From Erythrobacter sp. (GTDB lineage Bacteria > Pseudomonadota > Alphaproteobacteria > Sphingomonadales > Sphingomonadaceae), in assembly GCA_027311945.1 (NCBI GenBank), contig DAICXZ010000003.1, positions 124,001-188,000 on the forward strand: a stretch of DNA of 64,000 nucleotides, written 5' to 3'. The position numbers were made by a program, and so were the translations under genes. The notes below the pieces were generated by a model that did no database searches, was not told the DNA's origin, and saw only the letters and a list, made by a program, of their open reading frames with translations. Numbering within the stretch: the stretch's first letter is position 1; each line of letters begins with the position of its first letter. This document shows positions 58,698 to 64,000 of this stretch, piece after piece.

Positions 58698-59579
58698 ATG
58701 ATCTGGATGAACACGGCGCGAGCCTATGGCCTGATGGTTATAGCACTGTTGACGTCAGCGCCCGCGATTGCAGAGGGTCAGACGCAACCGGTGCGCGCGG
58801 AACCGATAACGATCGGAAGATCGTACCACATGCACACCCAGGACGCCGACAGGCGCGTCAATGTGGTTCCTCCTGCAATGTACGAAGAAAGCGATACGAC
58901 CTATCCGCTCGTTGTCGTTCTGGATGGCGGGCTTTCGCAAGATTTCTTCCTCACGCTTGGAATGGAGCGCTGGAATCAGCTTTGGCAACGAAGCGCTCCG
59001 GCGATTTTCGTCGGTGTCGAAACCATAGACCGGCAGAGAGAATTGCTGCCGCCAACCTCAGATCCTGACGAACTGGCTCGCTACCCATCGGCCGGCAACA
59101 GCGTGCAGTTTCGCCACTGGCTGACAGACACTATCCTGCCAATGTTGCGCGAAACTTATCGGACGGACGGCAGAGCCTTCTTGATCGGCGAAAGCGCGGC
59201 TGGCCATTTCGTCTTGGAGACATGGATCGACCAGCCTGACCTGTTCAATGGCTATGCGGCACTATCGCCTAGCCTCCAGTGGAACGACCAGAACTTATCG
59301 CGCCGGTTTCACATGATGAGTGCGGCCGAGCGGCCTGCGTTATTCTTGTCACTCGCGAACGAGGGCGGCGCGACCGAGGAAGGCGTTTTGCGCTTCGTCG
59401 CGGACTCCAACGTCTGCTTTGCTGACCGCAGGGAAACGCTGGTCCATGCAACAACACTGCACGGCCTTTTCCCGGAGGCCCTGCAGTTCCTCTTGCCGAC
59501 CGAAGCGGACTGGCTTGGCGAATATGGTCTGACTTTGGACTGCGAAACGCGCGCCGAACGGGAACAGGCGGTCGACTGA
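58698..59579 (+). CDS. Secreted alpha/beta-hydrolase, putative esterase
   Basis: A 293-residue protein with a signal peptide (cut near AIA-EG, residue 26) and an alpha/beta-hydrolase fold. The nucleophile elbow reads GESAAG (FLIGESAAGHFVLE). An upstream YPLVVVLDGG strand and a C-terminal His (TLHGLFPEAL) could complete the triad. It resembles the esterase-D/IroE-like family acting on siderophore or thioester-type substrates, but the substrate is unknown. GAGGGGAG lies six bases before the ATG. The gene and the 188 bases before it look less GC-rich than the neighbours, and it is not in an operon. Acquisition by transfer is possible. Confidence 0.78.
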   Translation: MIWMNTARAYGLMVIALLTSAPAIAEGQTQPVRAEPITIGRSYHMHTQDADRRVNVVPPAMYEESDTTYPLVVVLDGGLSQDFFLTLGMERWNQLWQRSAPAIFVGVETIDRQRELLPPTSDPDELARYPSAGNSVQFRHWLTDTILPMLRETYRTDGRAFLIGESAAGHFVLETWIDQPDLFNGYAALSPSLQWNDQNLSRRFHMMSAAERPALFLSLANEGGATEEGVLRFVADSNVCFADRRETLVHATTLHGLFPEALQFLLPTEADWLGEYGLTLDCETRAEREQAVD

Positions 59580-59663
59580 CCTGTTCATTGCACCAAACAT
59601 AGTCAGCGCCCGAAGCAGGCAATCCCGCCTCTCCCTATCCCGCGTGCAAACTGCCGATAATGC

Positions 59664-59689
59664 AAAAAGGGCGACCCGAAGGTCGCCCT
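59664..59689 (-). terminator. Intrinsic terminator of tRNA-Asp
   Basis: Read on the minus strand, AGGGCGACC and GGTCGCCCT (59668-59689) form a nine-pair stem with a TTCG loop, followed by five T residues (59664-59668). It lies 32 bases beyond the tRNA 3' end. Confidence 0.9.
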
Positions 59690-59720
59690 CATACACCCTC
59701 TTTCGAAGGAAAGTCCCAAG

Positions 59721-59797
59721 TGGCGCGAGTGACGGGACTCGAACCCGCGACCCTCGGCGTGACAGGCCGATACTCTAACCAACTGAGCTACACCCGC
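59721..59797 (-). tRNA. tRNA-Asp (GTC)
   Basis: A 77-base tRNA with acceptor arms GCGGGTG and CACTCGC, D-arm GTAGCTCAGTTGGTTAGAG, anticodon GTC in CCTGTCACG, T-arm GGGTTCGAGTCCC, and an encoded CCA end. All arms pair. A consensus-like promoter lies upstream and a strong terminator downstream, so it is a single-gene transcript. Confidence 0.97.
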
Positions 59798-59835
59798 GCA
59801 CTTAAGCGGCGGTCAGCGCCTCTTGGGAAGCGCGC

Positions 59836-59863
59836 CTCTAAGCCAGCTATCCGGGGCTGTCAA
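59836..59863 (-). promoter_or_regulatory. Promoter of tRNA-Asp
   Basis: On the minus strand a perfect TTGACA (59858-59863) and TTAGAG (59836-59841) are spaced by 16 bases. The start site would be about 32 bases before the mature 5' end. Confidence 0.6.
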
Positions 59864-59897
59864 CGCACATTTCCAGACTTTTTGCAGAGCCTTGAAA

Positions 59898-60824
59898 TTA
59901 CACCGCGACAGGCGCGGTCAGACGGCCTTGCGGCGCATAGTCGCGAACCTCGAAATCCTCGATTCGGTAATCGAAGATGGATTCGGGACGGCGCAGGATC
60001 GCCAGCTTCGGCTCGCCCTCGGGCTTCCGCGATAACTGTGCGTCGATCAGTTCCTCGTGATTGAGGTACAGGTGCGTGTCGCCGCCCGTCCAAACCAGCT
60101 CGCCCGGCTCCAAACCCGCCTGCTGCGCCACCATGCGCGTGAGCAAAGCGGCTCCGAACAGGTTGAACGGCAGGCCCAGCGCAACGTCGCAGCTGCGCTG
60201 ATAGAGCTGGCAATTGAGCCGCGTGCCCCCTGCCCCAACGTGGAACTGGTAGGTCTTGTGGCACGGCGGCAAAGCCATCCGATCCAGCTCGGCAACGTTC
60301 CAGCCCTCGATGATGTGGCGGCGGCTGCCGGGATTGATCTTGAGGTCCTCCACCAGCCGGGCGACCTGGTTGATCCCCGGCCCGGCACGATATGTGCCGT
60401 CGCCCTGAGCCTCGTAAGTCGGCCAGTCGACCCATTGCTTGCCATAAACCGGCCCCAAATCGCCCCATTCGTCTGCAAAGGCGGCATCTTCTACGATCCG
60501 CGCTTCAAACGCCTCCTGCGAGATCTGGTCGCCCGTGGCCTTGCGGTATTTCGCCAGCGGCCAGTCGGTCCAGATCGTCACCTTCTGCTCGAGCAGCGGA
60601 CGGATGTTCGTCTCGCCGGTGAGGAACCACAGCATCTCGCGCGCCGCGGCCTTCCAGAACACCCGCTTGGTGGTCAGCAATGGAACGCGCTCCTCGCCAA
60701 GGTCGAACCGCAGTTGCGGCCCGAACACCGAGCGGGTGCCCACGCCGGTGCGGTCGATCCGCTCGTCGCCCTCGGTCCAGATGCGGCGCATGAGATCGAG
60801 ATATTGCTGCTCGGGGTGACTCAT
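59898..60824 (-). CDS. thyA: Thymidylate synthase ThyA
   Basis: A 308-residue folate-dependent enzyme methylating dUMP to dTMP. The active-site C188 sits in LPPCHKTYQF. The family segments DRTGVGTRSVFG, LTTKRVFWKAAAREMLWFL, GPVYGKQW, QRSCDVALGLPFN and GDTHLYLNH are present. It has the insert found in the longer ThyA forms. The start at 60824 (MSHPEQQYLDLMRR) is clear. It lies 15 bases after the epimerase gene on the same strand, an unrelated but probably cotranscribed neighbour. Confidence 0.97.
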   Translation of the reverse strand: MSHPEQQYLDLMRRIWTEGDERIDRTGVGTRSVFGPQLRFDLGEERVPLLTTKRVFWKAAAREMLWFLTGETNIRPLLEQKVTIWTDWPLAKYRKATGDQISQEAFEARIVEDAAFADEWGDLGPVYGKQWVDWPTYEAQGDGTYRAGPGINQVARLVEDLKINPGSRRHIIEGWNVAELDRMALPPCHKTYQFHVGAGGTRLNCQLYQRSCDVALGLPFNLFGAALLTRMVAQQAGLEPGELVWTGGDTHLYLNHEELIDAQLSRKPEGEPKLAILRRPESIFDYRIEDFEVRDYAPQGRLTAPVAV

Positions 60825-60839
60825 TGCGCGCTCCTCGCG

Positions 60840-61838
60840 TCAGATCTTGTGATAGTCGCGGAACCACTGCACGAAGGCGGGCACGCCCGCCTCGATGCTG
60901 GTGGTCGGTTCATAGCCGAGATCGTTGTGGATGGCGTCGATATCGGCGAAGGTTCGCTCGACATCACCCTTCTGCATCGGCTGCATGTCGATCTCGGCCT
61001 TGCGCTCGCAAGCATCCTCCAGCAGGCCAATCACCTTCATCAGATGCTCGCTGCGGTGGTTGCCGATGTTGTAGAGCGCATGCGGCTTCACGCTGCCGCC
61101 CGCCTTCGCCTCGCCGTCATCGGCAGGCGGATTGTCGAGGCTGGCCACGACGCCGGTCACGATATCGTCGATGAAGGTGAAGTCGCGGAACATCTCGCCG
61201 TGATTGAACACCGGAATTGGCTCTCCGGCCAGAATCTTGCGGGTGAATATCCACATCATCATGTCGGGCCGGCCCCAGGGGCCATAGACGGTGAAGAAGC
61301 GCAGCCCGGTCAGCGGCAGACGGTAAAGATGGGCGTAGGTCTCGCTCATCAGTTCGTCGGCCTTCTTGGTGGCGGCATAGAGGCTGAGCGGGTGGTCGAC
61401 CCGGTCTTCCACCGCAAAGGGCAGCTTGTCGTTGCCGCCATAGACCGAGGACGAACTGGCATAGACCATGTGGTCAAGCTGCCGATGGCGCGCAATTTCA
61501 AGCATGTTGAGGTGGCCGACAAGGTTCGACTGGGCATAGGCGCGCGGGTTCTCGATCGAATAGCGCACGCCAGCCTGAGCGCCGAGATGGACGATGCGGT
61601 CGAAATGCTGGTTTTCCAACGCCCGCTCGAGCTGGGCGTGATCGGAAAAGTCGAGCGTGAGGCACTTCGCGCGCTCGCCGCCCGCGGCCAGCCAGCGGCT
61701 GCGCCGGTCATATTTGAGCGAGGTCTGGTAATAGTCGTTGAAGTTGTCGATGCCGAGAACCTCGTCGCCGCGTGCAAGCAACCGCATGGCCAGTTCGGCC
61801 CCGATAAACCCGGCCGCGCCCGTGATCAAAACCCGCAT
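60840..61838 (-). CDS. NAD-dependent sugar epimerase (UDP-glucuronate 4-epimerase-like)
   Basis: A 332-residue extended short-chain dehydrogenase/reductase. It has the nucleotide-binding VLITGAAGFIGAELAMRLLA, the DNFNDYYQTSLKYDR segment typical of UDP-glucuronate 4-epimerases, the SSSSVYGGNDKLPF active-site Ser region, and Y-x3-K in YAATKKADELM. Such enzymes supply UDP-galacturonate for LPS or capsule. No other polysaccharide gene is near it. The substrate assignment is by similarity. Confidence 0.9.
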   Translation of the reverse strand: MRVLITGAAGFIGAELAMRLLARGDEVLGIDNFNDYYQTSLKYDRRSRWLAAGGERAKCLTLDFSDHAQLERALENQHFDRIVHLGAQAGVRYSIENPRAYAQSNLVGHLNMLEIARHRQLDHMVYASSSSVYGGNDKLPFAVEDRVDHPLSLYAATKKADELMSETYAHLYRLPLTGLRFFTVYGPWGRPDMMMWIFTRKILAGEPIPVFNHGEMFRDFTFIDDIVTGVVASLDNPPADDGEAKAGGSVKPHALYNIGNHRSEHLMKVIGLLEDACERKAEIDMQPMQKGDVERTFADIDAIHNDLGYEPTTSIEAGVPAFVQWFRDYHKI

Positions 61839-62133
61839 AATCGCTCCTGAAAAATTGCCTCAGCGCGACGGACAAGATGCCGCGGCAGGGCGCTGTGAGA
61901 TCGCCTGCCCCATTGCGCCAAGTGGAACGGTGAATGCAACCGACATGGCCGAACCTGTACAAGATCGAACCGGTTATGCTGCTGACGGAGGTCGCCGGGG
62001 CAGACTCAGCGTGCGGCGGCGCGGAGGCCTCGCGAATTGCCTTACCGCAGGAATAGCCGGGATTGCCGCGCAAAATTTCGCGGGCAAAAGCAGTGACAAC
62101 CGCTGTTATCGGGAGAAATGCGCAACAAACCCC
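61839..62133. other. Gene-free region between epimerase and tRNA-Pro promoter
   Basis: The roughly 360 bases between the divergent epimerase and tRNA-Pro hold no convincing coding sequence on either strand. The only recognised element is the tRNA promoter at its right end. The epimerase promoter must also lie here but was not identified. Confidence 0.5.
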
Positions 62134-62162
62134 TTGCGTGCTTCGAGCGCCCTGCATATAGG
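62134..62162 (+). promoter_or_regulatory. Promoter of tRNA-Pro
   Basis: TTGCGT (62134-62139) and TATAGG (62157-62162) are spaced by 17 bases. The start site would be about 34 bases before the mature tRNA. Confidence 0.6.
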
Positions 62163-62202
62163 CGCGCTCCTGCCTTACAGCCTAACGTCTGTTGGCTCCG
62201 GT

Positions 62203-62279
62203 CGGGGAGTAGCTCAGCCTGGTAGAGCACTGTCTTCGGGAGGCAGGGGCCGGAGGTTCGAATCCTCTCTCCCCGACCA
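62203..62279 (+). tRNA. tRNA-Pro (CGG)
   Basis: A 77-base tRNA with acceptor arms CGGGGAG and CTCCCCG, D-arm TAGCTCAGCCTGGTAGAGC, anticodon CGG in the loop TTCGGGA closed by CTGTC and GGCAG (one G-T pair), T-arm GGAGGTTCGAATCCTC, and an encoded CCA. It reads CCG codons, which should be frequent in this GC-rich genome. Confidence 0.96.
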
Positions 62280-62842
62280 CTTTTCGTCGTTTCCGACAAC
62301 AAGTCGCAGAATTGCGCCGTTTTCCTTCAACCGAGGAAATCGGTCGGGAATCTTGCGCGCTGATTGTGCCACAGATTGTGCACGCACTGCGCCCTGCCTG
62401 GCTGCTCGCAGCCAAGGTTCACCAACATTGGTGCAAAGCCGCATGACGGCATCCGTCGACAATCGATGCAAGTAGTTGCTCGTAGTGAAGGACTTCACTT
62501 GTCTACGACAAATTGCGACTAGACAAATAGCACCCCAGTCAATCCTTCAAGGCCCTGCGACAATAAATCGTCACGCAAAATCAGTGGCCTATATCGCTTC
62601 ACGCACATTCAATGTCAGGCATAATAATTGCCAGTTAACCACATCGAAACCTTGAGCGTGCGAAGCCCATATTAGCAATCGCTCGTAGTTTTGCATCGGT
62701 CCTCGTCGATGGCGGGGCGCTTGGCGGGCTCGCGGAAGCCGACTGGGCGGTAGCGGGACTGGCACCTGCAAACGAACGATAAGGCTACGAAACGACTGTC
62801 TTGGCAGCGTCAGAATTTGGTGGGCATTCTTTCGGGGTTCGA
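62280..62842. other. Gene-free, less GC-rich stretch after tRNA-Pro
   Basis: These 563 bases show no supported gene on either strand and look clearly less GC-rich than the rest. They contain small palindromes: CACCAA-CA-TTGGTG (62420-62433), and AGTGAAG-GA-CTTCACT (62484-62499) within a longer imperfect stem bounded by CGTAG and CTACG (62481-62507). Readings over the tRNA on the minus strand are spurious. The region may hold the promoter of the Amt-like gene and possibly a small RNA. No integrase or phage remnant was recognised. Confidence 0.5.
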
Positions 62843-64000
62843 ATGGCAAGTATTCTCGGGCGCACTACGATATTTCTGATCGCTTTCGGCGGGTTGGAGA
62901 GTGGAGCTTTCGCCGCCTCGGCCGTTGCCTCAGGAGCGCATATCCCTGAGCGGGTGGAAAACCTCTCGGCAACGATAGACATGATCTGGGTTCTCATCGC
63001 TGCTACCTTGGTCATGCTGATGCAGATCGGCTTCATGCTGATCGAAGCCGGCACGGTGCGCACCAAGAACGCCATCAGCGTTGCCCAGAAAAACATGCTC
63101 GACTTCGCCTTTTCCACTGTAGCCTTTGCGGTGATCGGTTTCGGGCTGGCGTTCGGCGCAACCACGAACTGGCTTCCGATCAGCACAGGTGGCGGTCTGT
63201 TTTTCCTGGAAAATATATCTGGTACGAGCGCGACCTTCTTCATCTTTCAGGTCATGTTCTGCGGAACATGCGCGACGATCGTTTCCGGCGCCGTCGCCGA
63301 GCGGATGCGCCTTCGCGCCTATATCCTGCTCAGCGTGATCCTGTCGGGAGTTGTCTATCCGATTTTTACGCAGTGGGCCTGGGGCAACGCGCTCGGTCCC
63401 TCGTCGGGCGCCTTCCTCGCCAATGCCGGCTTCGTCGACTTCGCCGGCTCGACTGTCGTGCATGCGACTGGCGGGTGGTTCGCATTGGCCGCGTGCCTCA
63501 TTATCGGCGCGCGCCAGGGTCGCTTTACCGAAGGGCCACCGATCCGGATCGGCGGGCACAGCGCGGTCCTGTCCTCGGCAGGAGCGCTGTTCCTGTTCAT
63601 CGGCTGGATCGGCTTCAATGGCGGCTCGACCATGGCTGCTTCAAAAGAAGTGCCGGAAATTATCCTCAACACGGTCCTGGCCGGAGCGGCGGGCGGCGCG
63701 GTCGGTTATGGCATGATGTGGTTTCGCGGCGCGATGTTGCCCGAGCGCGCGGTGAACGGAACGATCGGCGGCCTCGTCGCCATCACGGCGGGATGTCATC
63801 TCGTGAGTCCGGCTTCGGCGCTTCTTCTCGGCGCAGTGGGGAGCCTGGCGGCCAATGCCGCAAACCATTTCCTCGAAACCCGCTTGCGGATCGACGATGC
63901 TGTGGGCGCCGTGGGTGTGCATGGCGTGGCCGGCGTCGTCGGGACCCTTGGCCTCGCGCTGCTTGCGCCGGCCGATGTCTTGCCCGCAGGTTCGCGACTG
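62843..64000 (+). CDS. Amt-type ammonium transporter or sensor, N-terminal part (runs off window)
   Basis: 386 codons of a polytopic Amt-family protein that continue past base 64000. After a signal-like helix comes LMQIGFMLIEAGTVRTKNAI, in place of the F-Y-G-G-L-V-R of classical AmtB. Then QVMFCGTCATIVSGAVAERM, the pore His in STVVHATGGW, LFIGWIGFNGGSTM and the second His in VGVHGVAGVVG. The E-A-G-x-x-R-x-K-N form is typical of Amt domains fused to cytoplasmic signalling modules (GGDEF or histidine kinase), so this may be an ammonium sensor. The fusion part is outside the window. It differs strongly from the Amt gene at 48231. Confidence 0.85.
   Translation, partial: MASILGRTTIFLIAFGGLESGAFAASAVASGAHIPERVENLSATIDMIWVLIAATLVMLMQIGFMLIEAGTVRTKNAISVAQKNMLDFAFSTVAFAVIGFGLAFGATTNWLPISTGGGLFFLENISGTSATFFIFQVMFCGTCATIVSGAVAERMRLRAYILLSVILSGVVYPIFTQWAWGNALGPSSGAFLANAGFVDFAGSTVVHATGGWFALAACLIIGARQGRFTEGPPIRIGGHSAVLSSAGALFLFIGWIGFNGGSTMAASKEVPEIILNTVLAGAAGGAVGYGMMWFRGAMLPERAVNGTIGGLVAITAGCHLVSPASALLLGAVGSLAANAANHFLETRLRIDDAVGAVGVHGVAGVVGTLGLALLAPADVLPAGSRL

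Noticed and set aside
59660-60064. Plus-strand frame over tRNA-Asp containing GLEPATLGVTGRYSNQLSY
   Set aside because: This peptide is the well-known false translation of the tRNA antisense strand. The real feature is tRNA-Asp.
62042-62498. Minus-strand frames over tRNA-Pro (GERGFEPPAPASRRQC and related)
   Set aside because: Again antisense readings of a tRNA, a common misannotation. No domain or ribosome binding site.

Overview
The window is GC-rich, densely packed chromosomal DNA from an alphaproteobacterium, most likely Sphingomonadales (Erythrobacter- or Sphingomonas-like). The case rests on several signs: a LexA operator of the GTTC-N7-GTTC type, an hsp20 gene behind a sigma-32-like promoter and a ROSE-type RNA thermometer, a 14-gene nuo operon followed by birA-coaX-rnj-DUF1467, the tpiA-secG-pyrG and trp-moaC-moeA-lexA-comEC orders, and the zapA-6S RNA-fau order. 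No rRNA, insertion sequence, prophage or CRISPR array was found. Two tRNA genes (Asp-GTC, Pro-CGG) are present.

Layout. 1-5000: a partial Nit-family amidase and glutaredoxin 3, a small heat-shock protein, then tpiA-secG-pyrG. 5100-15400: a periplasmic parvulin-type foldase followed by a tightly coupled trp operon (trpE, an inserted phosphodiester-glycosidase lipoprotein, trpG, trpD, trpC), a CsaA-like protein, a tail-anchored PilZ protein, molybdenum cofactor genes moaC-moeA, and autoregulated lexA. 15400-20400: comEC, gltX and gltA. 20417-26984: a putative signalling/polarity cluster. It has a histidine-kinase-like protein without the phosphoacceptor His, a DUF2336 protein, a membrane protein that may be a degenerate transferase, an Hpt-like protein with Gln at the His site, and a divergent large coiled-coil membrane protein of TipN-like design. 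This is the best candidate for an undescribed system here.

27000-45600: one long leftward operon, nuoA-B-C-D-(SnoaL-like)-(61 aa membrane ORF)-E-(47 aa membrane ORF)-F-G-H-I-J-K-L-M-N-birA-coaX-rnj-DUF1467, encoding respiratory complex I plus biotin ligase, pantothenate kinase and RNase J. 45800-51200: acetyl-CoA acetyltransferase, small secreted or lipoproteins, an ammonium transporter, a YdcF-like gene remnant and thiE. 51200-56600: leftward central carbon genes tkt-gap-pgk-fda, with a palindromic repeat element between gap and pgk. 56800-58500: a small coiled-coil protein, zapA, 6S RNA, fau and a DUF2842 protein. 58700-64000: a secreted esterase-like protein, tRNA-Asp, thyA, a UDP-glucuronate epimerase-like gene, tRNA-Pro, a less GC-rich gene-free stretch, and the start of a second Amt-type protein that runs off the right edge.

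Most of the window is core metabolism: glycolysis and pentose phosphate, TCA entry, tryptophan, thymidylate, CTP, cofactors and complex I. Almost all genes within operons overlap by 1-4 bases (ATGA, GTGA, TGATG), which points to translational coupling. Starts were chosen by family alignment from memory, operon overlap and visible ribosome binding sites. No database search was run.
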